A DNA stretch of 64,000 bases, from the NCBI RefSeq assembly GCF_009176305.1, contig NZ_BLAJ01000001.1:62001-126000 (forward strand), in the 5' to 3' direction. The stretch is from Martinezella dioscoreae. GTDB taxonomy: Bacteria > Pseudomonadota > Alphaproteobacteria > Rhizobiales > Rhizobiaceae. The notes under the pieces were generated by a model. That model had not been told where the DNA came from. It worked only from the letters and a program-made list of their open reading frames with translations, and did no database searches. Shown piece by piece: positions 17,996-26,350 of the stretch (positions are counted from its first letter, which is position 1; each line of letters opens with the position of its first letter). Made by a program: the position numbers and the translations under genes.

Positions 17996-18188
17996 TACCC
18001 CCTCTGTCCCTGTTGGGACATCTCCCCCACAAGGGGGGAGATCGTTAGGAGTTTGCTGCTCGCCCAAATGAATGTTTAGCTGCTGTAATTTCAGCATGCT
18101 CGATGTTTACTTTGAAGTGAGAGATTGCTGCGCATTACCAATCTCCCCACTTGTGGGGGAGATGTCGCGAAAGCGACAGAGGGGGGTA
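17996..18188. mobile_element. outer palindromic MITE-like element, uninterrupted copy
   Basis: This 189-base element (17998-18186) starts CCCCCTCTGTC and ends GACAGAGGGGGG, with inverted end regions of about 45 bases. Each end region carries an internal stem: GTCCC/GGGAC on the left, and GTCGC/GCGAC on the right. TA flanks both ends (17996-17997 and 18187-18188), as expected for a TA-duplicating, IS630/Tc1-like transposition. The central 100 bases are unique and encode nothing. Three other copies (20802, 30734, 35851) are interrupted by a second element, so this one shows the empty state. It fills the gap between ada and the SorC gene. Confidence 0.75.
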
Positions 18189-18228
18189 CGCACCTTCGAC
18201 CCGCTCGGAACTGGCAGCCGAAACGCCC

Positions 18229-19260
18229 TCACGCCGCCTTGGCCATGGCCATCTGCAGCAGCGCCTTGGCAGCGCTTTCATCCGTAATCAAAGTATTGCA
18301 GCCGATGCGTTTGATGGTGGCGCTGATCGCCTGGGCGCGGTGAGCGCCGCCGGACGAGATCACGATGTGCTTTGCCTTTTTCAGCGTATCGAGATCGACC
18401 GACATGACGCGCTTGTTGATCGGGTGATCGACCGAATTGCCGTCGGCATCGAGGAAATTGAACATGGTGTCGCAGACGCAACCCATGTCGATCAATTCTT
18501 CCAGCTCGCGCTTCGAGATGAAGCCCTCTGATAGCGAGGTTGATTGCGGGCCGATATCGCCGCAGCTGACGATGGCGAGATCGAGGTTTTCCGCCAGGCG
18601 GTAGATGGCCTCCAGGCCGCATTTCTCGATGAGATTGCGCTTGGTCTCGACGGAGTCGACGAGAAGCGGCGCCAGGAACATGTAGCATTCCGCGCCGAGC
18701 TGGCTCGCCAGGCGCCAGGTATAGTCGATCGGGTTGGTCTGGTGGACGGCGACGATGCCGCCGAGCAGGGAGACCACCTTGCAGTTGTCGCGGCGGGTCG
18801 GGCGGAAGCTCGCGAGCGAAGCGGTCATCGTCCGGCCCCAGCCGACGCCGATCGTATAATTGTCGGGGATGGCCTCCGTCAGGAACTGGCCGAGCGCCAG
18901 GCCGACGCTCTTTGCCTGGGCGTTGACATTGCCACCGGCCGGCTCGGGAACGACGATCGCCTCGTCGAGCCCATAGGTGCGCTCGAGCTTGATCGCCAGT
19001 TCCACGCAGTCGTCGATGCCTTCGGTGATCCAGATCTGCACCTCGGCGCGGCGCATGGCCTCGTCCAGCAGGCGGATGACCGTGGTGCGGCTGATGCCGA
19101 GCTGCTCGGCAACATCCTTCTGCGTCAGGCCCTGATTGTAATAGAGCCAGGCGGCGCGAAGCCTCAGGGAGGAGGTCTCCGAATAGGCGGTATGGGTTCC
19201 GCGTCTCAGTTTGGCCACAGGTCCTCCGGCAAGATTGTCGCATGCGCCGTTTAACGTCAT
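18229..19260 (-). CDS. SorC-family sugar-binding transcriptional regulator
   Basis: This 343-residue regulator has a helix-turn-helix at about residues 44-66 (GLTQKDVAEQLGISRTTVIRLL) and a SorC effector domain (IGVGWGRTMTASLASF, VVSLLGGIVAV, then LITDESAAKALL). Its sequence differs strongly from the SorC protein at 4539, so it is not a recent duplicate. The ATG at 19260 follows AGGTGG five bases upstream. It is divergent from transaldolase across 460 bases that contain an inverted repeat and a promoter-like sequence, so regulation of tal or of a pentose-phosphate-linked pathway is plausible. EryD-type regulators belong to the same family, but no erythritol genes are present. Confidence 0.88.
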   Translation of the reverse strand: MTLNGACDNLAGGPVAKLRRGTHTAYSETSSLRLRAAWLYYNQGLTQKDVAEQLGISRTTVIRLLDEAMRRAEVQIWITEGIDDCVELAIKLERTYGLDEAIVVPEPAGGNVNAQAKSVGLALGQFLTEAIPDNYTIGVGWGRTMTASLASFRPTRRDNCKVVSLLGGIVAVHQTNPIDYTWRLASQLGAECYMFLAPLLVDSVETKRNLIEKCGLEAIYRLAENLDLAIVSCGDIGPQSTSLSEGFISKRELEELIDMGCVCDTMFNFLDADGNSVDHPINKRVMSVDLDTLKKAKHIVISSGGAHRAQAISATIKRIGCNTLITDESAAKALLQMAMAKAA

Positions 19261-19339
19261 GATCCACCTGAGATGCGAAACGGAATGATGGCGGATGACA
19301 GGAGCAGGCGAGATCGGCTCTTCTGCTGCCGATATTCTA

Positions 19340-19358
19340 TGACATGAAACTTATGTCA
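19340..19358. promoter_or_regulatory. TGACAT-N7-ATGTCA inverted repeat, candidate SorC operator
   Basis: TGACAT at 19340-19345 and ATGTCA at 19353-19358 form an exact inverted repeat 21 bases upstream of the predicted tal promoter and about 80 bases upstream of the divergent regulator start. It is a candidate site for the SorC protein encoded next to it. This is inference from position and symmetry only. Confidence 0.4.
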
Positions 19359-19378
19359 ATCGAATTGCACAAATGTCC

Positions 19379-19407
19379 TTGACTTTTCCGTGCGAGATTG
19401 CTGATAG
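19379..19407 (+). promoter_or_regulatory. predicted promoter upstream of tal
   Basis: TTGACT (19379-19384), a 17-base spacer and TGATAG (19402-19407) form a plausible sigma-70 promoter. It would leave a leader of about 310 bases before the tal start at 19721. I see no convincing gene or riboswitch fold in that leader, and short open frames there have no ribosome sites. Confidence 0.4.
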
Positions 19408-19720
19408 TCAGCGCTGAGGAATTCGGTCTTGTCCAGTCGAGGAGGACAATGTGCGAGTGCTGCCGCGAGCAAGTGCCAGGCCGGACGGGGAGCCATATAG
19501 GGCGTCCGATGCCGGCGGAAAGCTTGTTTTCGGAAGGTTGTCTCCTCATCGCTCGGCCGTTCACCGGAAATGGAACTTTCGCTGTTTTTATCCCGTTACC
19601 AAAACATAGGAGAAGGAAGGCCGCACTCCCCTGACGCCTTCGGTCCCGCCCGGCGCAAGACCGGATCTGCCGCCCGACATCTCCCATTCCAATGGGCCTC
19701 ATTCAACAAGGATACCTGTT

Positions 19721-20686
19721 ATGACTTCCAAGCTTGATCAACTCCGCGCCATGACGACGGTCGTGGCCGATACCGGCGATATCGAGGCAGTCGCTCGCCT
19801 GAAGCCGGTGGATTGCACCACCAACCCGACCATCGTGCTGAAGGCGCTCGGCACGCCGATGTTCGCCGATGCGATCAAGGAAGCCGTTGCCTGGGGCAAG
19901 AAGCAGGGCGGTGCCTCCGAAGCCGTCGTTGCCGCCGTTGCCGACCGTCTGGCAATCTCCGTCGGCGCAGCGCTCTCCGGTCTCGTTCCCGGCCGTGTCT
20001 CGACGGAAGTTGATGCTGATCTCTCCTTCAACACCGAAGCTTCGCTTGCCAAGGCCCGCGCCATCATCGCTGCCTACAAGGAGCGCGGCATCGAGCGCGA
20101 CCGCATCCTGATCAAGCTCGCCTCCACCTGGGAAGGCATCCGCGCCGCCGAAGTGCTGCAGAAGGAAGGCATCGACTGCAACCTGACGCTGCTCTTCAGC
20201 AAGGCCCAGGCGATTGCTTGCGCCGATGCCAAGGCATTCCTGATCTCGCCCTTCGTCGGCCGCATCCTCGATTGGTACAAGAAGTCGACCGGCAAGGACT
20301 ACACGGCTGAGGAAGATCCGGGCGTCATCTCGGTGCGCGATATCTACCACTATTACAAGGCCAACGACATCAAGACGATCGTCATGGGCGCCTCCTTCCG
20401 CAACACCGGCGAAATCGAAGCGCTGGCCGGCTGCGATCGCCTGACGATCAGCCCGAACCTGCTCGACGAACTTTCCAAGGACGAAGGCAAGCTGGAGCGC
20501 AAGCTCTCGCCGGAGCCCAAGGGTTCGGTCGAAAAGATCGCCGTCGACGAAAAGACCTTCCGCTGGATGATGAACGAAGACGCAATGGCAACCGAGAAGC
20601 TTTCCGAAGGCATCCGCGCTTTCGCCAAGGATCTCGGCACGCTGCGCGCCATGGTCAGCAAGGAACTGCAGCTCGCTGCGGCTTGA
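19721..20686 (+). CDS. tal: transaldolase (TalB type)
   Basis: This 321-residue cytosolic enzyme of the non-oxidative pentose phosphate pathway moves a dihydroxyacetone unit from sedoheptulose-7-P to glyceraldehyde-3-P. The early segment [14 protein letters not shown] and the catalytic-lysine strand [12 protein letters not shown] (Schiff-base Lys near residue 132), plus [24 protein letters not shown], are diagnostic of the longer TalB class. AAGGAT lies about ten bases before the ATG. It is a single-gene unit with a clear terminator after it, next to a divergent SorC regulator. Confidence 0.96.
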   Translation: MTSKLDQLRAMTTVVADTGDIEAVARLKPVDCTTNPTIVLKALGTPMFADAIKEAVAWGKKQGGASEAVVAAVADRLAISVGAALSGLVPGRVSTEVDADLSFNTEASLAKARAIIAAYKERGIERDRILIKLASTWEGIRAAEVLQKEGIDCNLTLLFSKAQAIACADAKAFLISPFVGRILDWYKKSTGKDYTAEEDPGVISVRDIYHYYKANDIKTIVMGASFRNTGEIEALAGCDRLTISPNLLDELSKDEGKLERKLSPEPKGSVEKIAVDEKTFRWMMNEDAMATEKLSEGIRAFAKDLGTLRAMVSKELQLAAA

Positions 20687-20728
20687 AAGTGAGATTGGCT
20701 CTCTCTTTGGGGAGCTATGATTTGAGAG

Positions 20729-20757
20729 GGGTGTCGCGGGGATGCGGCGCCCTTTTT
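20729..20757 (+). terminator. rho-independent terminator of tal
   Basis: GGGTGTCGC (20729-20737) pairs with GCGGCGCCC (20744-20752), with two G-T pairs and a six-base loop, and TTTTT follows at 20753-20757. Confidence 0.75.
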
Positions 20758-20801
20758 ATTTGGGGTGATAGGTTGAGACTTTGAGTTTGACGCGCTTACG
20801 A

Positions 20802-21212
20802 TACCCCCCTCTGTCCCTTTCGGGACATCTCCCCCACAAGGGGGAGATCGTTAGGGCGCATCGCTAGTTCTACAAAATGAGGCGCGATCGTATCAGCGGA
20901 TACGAGGCTTATTATCTTTCGATGACGGTGCCGCAGGTTACCAATCTCCCCCCTTGTGGCAGGGCTATCGCATATGGAGGCGGACGAGCACCATAAGCTC
21001 CTTCTCCCCTTGGGGAGAAGGTGGCCCGAAGGGTCGGATGAGGGGGTTATCGATTTGAATTCATGGATTTTTGTGGTGTTGGCGGGCACCCCCTCATCCG
21101 CCTGGCGGCACCTTCTCCCCGCTGGGGAGAAGGGGGACAGCGGCGATCTCCGCTCATATGCGATACCCCTGCCCCTTGTGGGGGAGATGTCACGAAGTGA
21201 CAGAGGGGGGTA
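20802..21212. mobile_element. outer MITE-like element interrupted in its right arm by the inner element
   Basis: The left end is CCCCCCTCTGTC from 20804 after TA at 20802-20803. The right end is GACAGAGGGGGG to 21210 before TA at 21211-21212. Without the 212-base insert and one 10-base duplication it would be 185 bases, matching the empty copy at 17996. Its centre (about 20850-20940) is the reverse complement of the centre of the 35851 copy with scattered changes. The insert sits in the right arm at the CCCCTTGTGG motif. The 548-base gap between tal and the CoA-transferase gene contains only the tal terminator and this element. Confidence 0.75.
20960..21171 (+). mobile_element. inner MITE-like element, copy 1 (212 bp, 10-bp target duplication)
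   Basis: It begins CAGGGCTATCGCATATG and ends with the inverted form of CAGGGGTATCGCATATG, so 16 of the first 17 bases match as terminal inverted repeats. CCCCTTGTGG lies immediately on both sides (20950-20959 and 21172-21181), a perfect 10-base direct repeat that looks like a target-site duplication. Inside is a facing pair of CCTTCTCCCC...GGGGAGAAGGTG units around 40 bases of unique sequence. There is no transposase; movement would need one supplied from elsewhere. Confidence 0.75.
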
Positions 21213-21234
21213 TCACGGGCGTTGCGTAGAGAAC

Positions 21235-22392
21235 CTAGCGAAGAAACTCCGCCCTGATCTTCTCCGACTGCCCGCCGATCGTCGGCGCCGCCATATCATT
21301 CTTGGCTCGAACACCATTCACCCGGATCGGGCTTGCCGTCGTGCGTACCGAGGCGCCATCGTCGCGGGTTACCGTCTGCAGCATATCGAGCTTACGGAAA
21401 GCAGCGCTTTGCAGCAATTTCGGCCAGTCAAGCACTTCGGCCGCCCAGATGTCTGCGGGTTCCAGGAGATCGAGCCACTCGCGAACCGTCTTTTCCTGCA
21501 GGCGGCTGGCGATCATGGTCTTGATCTCGTCCCGATGCTGAAAGGCATCATCCGGCGTGTAACCGGCAAGAGCGGGCAGATCGAGCAGCGGCGCGAGTTT
21601 TTCCAGCGGCATCATCGCCAATGCCAGCCAGCCATCGGCACAGCGATAGACGCCATAGGGCGCCGCGAGATAGGCGTGGGCATTGCGCACGGCGGATTTC
21701 TTCGGCAGTCGGCCGCCGTCGTTCAGATGGGTGGTTAGCACTTCGAACTGGAAATCGACCAGTGCCTCCAGCAAGCTCGTCTCAACATGCACGCCGTGGC
21801 CGGTGAGGCCGCGGCGCACCAGTCCGGCAAGGATGGCCTGAACCAGGAGATTACCGGACAGCATGTCGGCGACGGCGAGGCCAAAGGGCACAGGCCCGTC
21901 ATCCGCCTCGCCATTCAGCCACATGACGCCGGAGCGGGCCTGGGCCAGCAGATCCTGCCCGGGGAAATGGCGCCATTCATTGTCAGGGCCGTATCCGGTG
22001 ATGCTGCCATAGACGATGCGGGGATTGATTGCGGCAACGGCGGCATAGTCGAGGCCAAGCCTTTCGATGACGCCGGGGCGGAAATTCTGGATGACGACGT
22101 CGGCCTTGGCGATCAGCGCGCGCAGTTCCTGCAGGTCGCCTTCATCCTTCATATTGACGGCAAAGCTCTCCTTGCCGCGGTTGATGGCATGAAACAGCGT
22201 GGAGTCGCCGCCGATCTCGGTGTCGCTGAGATAGAGCCGGCGGCAGAGATCACCGCCATCGGGCCGCTCGATCTTGATGATCCTCGCGCCGAGATCGCCG
22301 AGCCGTAGCGCCGCCATCGGGCCGGCAAGAAACTGGCTCATATCCAGCACGATGATGCCGGAGAGCAGGCCCTCTTCGTTATCCTTGGTCAT
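21235..22392 (-). CDS. CaiB/BaiF-family (class III) CoA-transferase
   Basis: This 385-residue enzyme transfers CoA between carboxylic acids. Key features are the N-terminal [56 protein letters not shown], and the catalytic Asp147 in [11 protein letters not shown], followed by the conserved [17 protein letters not shown]. The substrate acid is unknown. It is the last gene of the minus arm, and its start overlaps the MaoC-fold gene by 14 bases, so the two are probably translationally coupled and act on the same acyl group. Its presence beside sugar-acid enzymes is unusual. Confidence 0.92.
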   Translation of the reverse strand: MTKDNEEGLLSGIIVLDMSQFLAGPMAALRLGDLGARIIKIERPDGGDLCRRLYLSDTEIGGDSTLFHAINRGKESFAVNMKDEGDLQELRALIAKADVVIQNFRPGVIERLGLDYAAVAAINPRIVYGSITGYGPDNEWRHFPGQDLLAQARSGVMWLNGEADDGPVPFGLAVADMLSGNLLVQAILAGLVRRGLTGHGVHVETSLLEALVDFQFEVLTTHLNDGGRLPKKSAVRNAHAYLAAPYGVYRCADGWLALAMMPLEKLAPLLDLPALAGYTPDDAFQHRDEIKTMIASRLQEKTVREWLDLLEPADIWAAEVLDWPKLLQSAAFRKLDMLQTVTRDDGASVRTTASPIRVNGVRAKNDMAAPTIGGQSEKIRAEFLR

Positions 22393-22939
22393 GTCGGACT
22401 TTCAGCGGCGGCGCGTCCGCGGGCCGGCCGTTCCTGTAGCGCACGGTCTGGATATGCTCGCAATAGAGCACCAATTCGCCTTCGCCCTTGAAGACTTCGT
22501 AGGAAGAGCGGATCAGGCCGAGCTCGGCATATTTCGGCTGCTTATCGAGATTTGTGCGGATGGTGTAGATCGTCTCGCCGATGAAGGTAGGCTTGATGAA
22601 GCGCAACTTGTCGTATCCATAGGAAAAGGCGTTGACGCAATTGGTGGCGACGAGCCCAAGCCCGGCGGAAAAGACGAAGGCGCCGGCAACGAGCCGCTTG
22701 CCGAACAGGCCCTCGGTTTCCGCAAAAATCTGGTCGCTAACGTAAGGATGCATGTCGAGCACCAGCGCGTTGAACTGCTGGGATTCGCCTTCTGAGATCG
22801 TGCGACGCAGCGAGCGGATCCTGTGGCCGATTTCGAAATCTTCGTAGAACCAGTTTTCCGCATTCCAGACAGGAATCTCGGCGTGATCGGCCGGCATGGT
22901 CTTCGGACAGGTGCTGGATATGCCGACGGTGGCGGTCAT
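22379..22939 (-). CDS. MaoC-fold (hot-dog) protein with altered active site
   Basis: This 186-residue protein has a single hot-dog domain ([21 protein letters not shown] at about 32-52, [34 protein letters not shown]). In active R-specific hydratases the signature is D-x2-P-x-H. Here the matching residues are Asp62, Pro65 and Val67, so the catalytic His is replaced by Val. The partner at 32311 keeps Asp38 and His43. It may be a non-hydratase, may use His64, or may work only with a partner. It overlaps the CoA-transferase gene and follows the amidohydrolase gene by 30 bases. Confidence 0.87.
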   Translation of the reverse strand: MTATVGISSTCPKTMPADHAEIPVWNAENWFYEDFEIGHRIRSLRRTISEGESQQFNALVLDMHPYVSDQIFAETEGLFGKRLVAGAFVFSAGLGLVATNCVNAFSYGYDKLRFIKPTFIGETIYTIRTNLDKQPKYAELGLIRSSYEVFKGEGELVLYCEHIQTVRYRNGRPADAPPLKVRHDQG

Positions 22940-22969
22940 GGCATGTCTTTCGATGGAAAACCTCTGATC

Positions 22970-23806
22970 TCAAAGAGACCAGAGGCGCTTGGCATTGAGG
23001 TGATAGAGCCGGCTGCGTTCGTCGGTGCTTACGCCTTGCATTAGCGCGTGAGTGGCTGCGATCCAGGCGGAAAGACTGCCGCCGAGCGTACAGACTGGCC
23101 AGTCGCTGCCCCAGATGACGCGGTCCCAGCCGAAGCTTGCGATGCAATGTTCGATGAAGGGACGCAGCGTTTCCGGCGTCCAGCTGTCTGGATCGGCATA
23201 GGCGACGACGCCGGAAATCTTAACGGTGACATTCGGGCGCTTCGCCGTTTCCGTGATCCCCGCCGCCCAGCTTTCGCTGAAGCCATCCTTCACCGCCGGT
23301 ACGCCGCAATGGTCGAGGATGAAGCGGATATTGGGATTGAGGTCGATGAGCGCGAGCGCCTTGGACATCTGATGCGGTAGGACACAGAGGTCGAAGGTGA
23401 GCCGCGTGCCGCCGAGCCGCTTGAGGTTCTCGCGGAAGAGGGCGCCCTCGGAGACGTCATCTGGCACGACATGCAGTACACGGCGGAAACCTTTGACGAA
23501 GGGATCGGCAAGTACGCGTTCGAGATAGGCGGGGAAGTTCGTGCTCTCAGGACGGCAGGCGGCGATGGCACCCCTGAGGAGGCTGCCGGGCTCACGGCTC
23601 AGGCCTTTGACGTAATCCGTTTCCCGCTCGATATCATCCTCGGCGACGTCGACCTCCATGTGAAGCGTATCGGCGATCCCAAGCCGCTTGGCCTCGCGCG
23701 CATAGTCTTCATAGAGGCTGTCGCGATTGAGCGCGCCGGCGCCGGCCAGCCAGGGATAGGCGAGACGTTTCCGGTCGACGATGTGCAGATGGCTGTCGAA
23801 AAGCAT
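22970..23806 (-). CDS. amidohydrolase-2 family lactonase (L-fuconolactonase / COG3618-like)
   Basis: This 278-residue TIM-barrel metal hydrolase has an N-terminal metal site FDSHLHI, an HCG segment (FILDHCGVPAV), KISGVV, and a C-terminal Asp in IWGSDWPV. These features fit the fuconolactonase/PDC-lactonase group, which opens sugar-acid lactones. In the context of an enolase-superfamily dehydratase, a mutarotase and a keto-deoxy-acid dehydrogenase, opening of a six-deoxy-sugar lactone is the best guess. It is the first gene of the minus arm after the IclR regulator, 65 bases apart. Confidence 0.87.
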   Translation of the reverse strand: MLFDSHLHIVDRKRLAYPWLAGAGALNRDSLYEDYAREAKRLGIADTLHMEVDVAEDDIERETDYVKGLSREPGSLLRGAIAACRPESTNFPAYLERVLADPFVKGFRRVLHVVPDDVSEGALFRENLKRLGGTRLTFDLCVLPHQMSKALALIDLNPNIRFILDHCGVPAVKDGFSESWAAGITETAKRPNVTVKISGVVAYADPDSWTPETLRPFIEHCIASFGWDRVIWGSDWPVCTLGGSLSAWIAATHALMQGVSTDERSRLYHLNAKRLWSL

Positions 23807-23871
23807 GGCGTTCCTCCCATACCTGCTTGCTCAACATATACTCACAGAAGAATAGTTTATTCAAATAAAAA

Positions 23872-24663
23872 TTATAACTCGGCCTTGTCCACTGTGCCGG
23901 CCACGGTTTCGGAGATTTGCTTGGCGGCTTCCCGGACATATTCGACCACCTGCTCGCGCGTAGGCGCCTTCGGGTTCACTGGCTCGATATAGGGGCAGGT
24001 GAGGGCAGCAAGCGCGTTGCCGTCCATCGCCAGCACGGGCGCGGAAATATTGTGTACGCCGCTCGTCTGCAGGCTGCTCATGGTTTCGAAGCCCTTTTCA
24101 CGAATTGCTGCAAGCTTTTCCTCGAGATCGGCAGGCGGCTCCTCCGGATCCTGTTCCTGGCGTCTCTGCTCGTTGATCATCATTTGGCGCTGCTTTGCAT
24201 CCCGGAATGCCAGAAGAATATGGCCGGAGCCGGTATTATAGAGATTGATCTGCGCACCGACGCGGATGGAGATGCCCCAATAGGTCGGCGAATCCTGCTG
24301 CGCGATGACGACGACGGAGCCGCGATCATAGATCGCCAGATGGCAGGCCTGCTCGGCACGGTTGGAGAATTCGCGCATCAGCGGTGTGGCGAAGGAGACG
24401 AGGCGGCGCACCGGCGCATGATAATGCGCAAGGCCGAAGAGCTTCAGCGTCAGATAGAAACGATCGCCATCCTGCCGCTGCACATAGCCGCGCCGTACGA
24501 GACGATCGAGCATGCGGTAGAATTCGTTGGGGCTCTTGTTGAGCGCCTTGGCAATCTCGGCCTGCGTCAAGCCGCCGTCGATCGTCGCCAGCAACTCCAA
24601 AATGTCGAGCCCCTTGTCCAGCGCCGGTGCGCGGTAGCGATCACTGTCGTCTTCTATGCTCAT
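23872..24663 (-). CDS. IclR-family transcriptional regulator
   Basis: This 263-residue regulator has an N-terminal winged helix (LDILELLATIDGGLTQAEIAKALNKSPNEFYRMLDRLVRRGYV) and a C-terminal GAF-like effector domain (CHLAIYDRGSVVVIAQ, GSGHILLAF, ISAPVLAMDGNALAALT). The start at 24663 has GGGGGA seven bases upstream; two earlier in-frame ATGs (24678, 24690) lack this. It sits between the two arms of the catabolic cluster and probably controls both through the palindrome at 24697-24714. Rhizobial and enterobacterial sugar-acid operons often use IclR regulators that bind the pathway substrate. Confidence 0.92.
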   Translation of the reverse strand: MSIEDDSDRYRAPALDKGLDILELLATIDGGLTQAEIAKALNKSPNEFYRMLDRLVRRGYVQRQDGDRFYLTLKLFGLAHYHAPVRRLVSFATPLMREFSNRAEQACHLAIYDRGSVVVIAQQDSPTYWGISIRVGAQINLYNTGSGHILLAFRDAKQRQMMINEQRRQEQDPEEPPADLEEKLAAIREKGFETMSSLQTSGVHNISAPVLAMDGNALAALTCPYIEPVNPKAPTREQVVEYVREAAKQISETVAGTVDKAEL

Positions 24664-24696
24664 CAACAAGTCCCCCATGCGAAGAAACATGAATCA

Positions 24697-24714
24697 TCAT
24701 TCATATATGAATGA
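24697..24714. promoter_or_regulatory. 18-bp perfect palindrome, candidate IclR operator
   Basis: TCATTCATATATGAATGA reads the same on both strands. It lies 33 bases before the IclR start and about 130 bases before the importer gene, in a 180-base AT-rich divergent region. Its length and symmetry suit an IclR dimer pair. Assignment to this regulator is by position. Confidence 0.55.
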
Positions 24715-24843
24715 AGGCATTTTACAAGCGCGCGATCGCGGCTTGACGGCCAATGAATAAGATGTTTACTTATAAATCATTGATCCATATTTGGGTCGAG
24801 AGGGCAATCGGGCAAGGGGTCCGATTTTAAGGGAGGAAGTTCG

Positions 24844-26160
24844 ATGAGGAATTGGAAGGCCGGTCTTGCTGCCGGCACGATGGCATTGCTTGCCGGCACA
24901 GCGGTCTTCGCCGCCGATCTGCCGGGCAAATTTCCGGGCGTGACGATCGACGCCAAACTCATCGGCGGTCAGCAATACGAGCCGCTTTACGCGCGCATCG
25001 CCGAGTGGGAGAAGGAGACGGGCGCCAAGGTCAACATTCTCTCGAAGAAGAACCACTTCGAACTCGACAAGGAAATCAAATCGGACATGGCCTCGGGCAG
25101 CATCTCCTGGTGCGTCGGCTCGAACCACTCGTCCTTCGCGCCGCAGTATCCCGATCTCTACACCGACCTCGGCAAGCTGCTGCCGAAGGAAGAAATTAGC
25201 CAGTTCGTCGATTCGACCATCCAGGCCTCGACCATCGACGGCCGCCTGATCATGCTGCCGCGTGCGCAGTTTGACGTTTCGGCGCTCTACTATCAGAAGA
25301 GCCTCTATAACGATGAGGCCAAGAAGACGGCGTTCAAGGCGAAGTATGGCTACGATCTGGCGCCCCCGAAGACGTGGAAGGAAGTCTCCGATCAGGCGAT
25401 CTTCTTCTCCAACCCGCCGAACTTCTTCGGCACGCAATTCCCCGGCAAGGAAGAGGCGATCAATGGCCGCTTCTATGAAATGCTGGTCGCCGAAGGCGGC
25501 GAATATCTCGATAAGGACGGCAAGCCTGCCTTCAACTCCGAAGCCGGGGTGCGCGCGCTCGACTGGTTCGTCAACATGTACAAGGCCAAGGCCGTTCCGG
25601 CCGGCACGACCAACTATCTCTGGGACGACCTCGGTGCCGGCTTTGCCTCTGGTTCGATCGCTCTCGATCTCGACTGGCCGGGCTGGGCGACCTACTTCAA
25701 TGATCCGAAGTCTTCGAAGATCGCCGGCAATGTCGGTGTCGTCGTGCAGCCTGCCGGTTCCTCCGGCAAGCACACCGGCTGGTCCGGCCATCATGGCTTC
25801 TCGGTAACCGAAGCCTGCGCCCACAAGGATGCAGCCGCTTCGCTCGTCTGGTTCCTGACGAACGACGACTCGCAGAAGCTCGAAGCCGCCAACGGCACGC
25901 TGCCGACCCGCAAGGCCGTATGGGACTGGGATATCCAGCAGGCTGCATCCGACCCTTACAAGAAGGAAGTGCTGAGCACCTTCCAGGAAGCCATGAAGTA
26001 TGCCTTCCCGGTTCCGCGCACGCCGCAATGGATCGAGATTTCCAACGTCGTCTATCCTGAGCTTCAGGCCGCGATCCTTGGCGACAAGAGTTCGAAGGAG
26101 GCGCTTGATGCCGCTGCGCAGAAGGCAACCGATGTTCTGAAGGACGCTGGCGCCCTCTAA
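24844..26160 (+). CDS. sugar ABC transporter periplasmic solute-binding protein
   Basis: The 438-residue precursor has a signal peptide (MRNWKAGLAAGTMALLAGTAVFA, cleaved near residue 23) and the family-1 solute-binding fold (KLIGGQQYEPLYARIAEWEKE, MLPRAQFDVSALYYQKSLY, TTNYLWDDLGAGFASG, WSGHHGFSVTEACAH, LPTRKAVWDW). The ligand is not known; the downstream enzymes suggest a 6-deoxy sugar or sugar acid. It starts behind GGGAGGAAG and opens the plus arm. A strong hairpin separates it from the permease genes, as in the smo operon. Confidence 0.9.
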   Translation: MRNWKAGLAAGTMALLAGTAVFAADLPGKFPGVTIDAKLIGGQQYEPLYARIAEWEKETGAKVNILSKKNHFELDKEIKSDMASGSISWCVGSNHSSFAPQYPDLYTDLGKLLPKEEISQFVDSTIQASTIDGRLIMLPRAQFDVSALYYQKSLYNDEAKKTAFKAKYGYDLAPPKTWKEVSDQAIFFSNPPNFFGTQFPGKEEAINGRFYEMLVAEGGEYLDKDGKPAFNSEAGVRALDWFVNMYKAKAVPAGTTNYLWDDLGAGFASGSIALDLDWPGWATYFNDPKSSKIAGNVGVVVQPAGSSGKHTGWSGHHGFSVTEACAHKDAAASLVWFLTNDDSQKLEAANGTLPTRKAVWDWDIQQAASDPYKKEVLSTFQEAMKYAFPVPRTPQWIEISNVVYPELQAAILGDKSSKEALDAAAQKATDVLKDAGAL

Positions 26161-26171
26161 GCGGTGCACTC

Positions 26172-26204
26172 GAAATCCCGCGCGTCTCGGGCGTGCGGGA
26201 TTTC
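26172..26204 (+). terminator. strong hairpin between solute-binding and permease genes
   Basis: GAAATCCCGC at 26172-26181 pairs exactly with GCGGGATTTC at 26195-26204 across a 13-base loop. There is no T-run, so mRNA 3'-end protection or partial termination after the binding-protein gene is more likely than full termination. The rest of the 190-base gap shows nothing else clear. Confidence 0.5.
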
Positions 26205-26350
26205 CGCAAAACTGAGTTCGAGAATGGTTTTCGATCGGTGCCGCAAGGGGCCGGTCTACCCTGCCGGTTTGCTGCCGGCTTCTCGGTCCCAAGCAATCCA
26301 TTCCACGCAGTCCGGGCCACGCTGCCGAGGAATGCCGACAGGTGCAAACC

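Noticed and set aside
19398..19634. Small plus-strand open frame in the tal leader
   Set aside because: No ribosome site, a Cys/Arg-rich composition and no resemblance to a leader peptide or known small protein.
20956..21738. Open frame crossing the inner element into the CoA-transferase gene region
   Set aside because: Its first 75 codons are the repeat and the rest is antisense to the CoA-transferase; similar frames arise in the other copies only because the repeat lacks stops.
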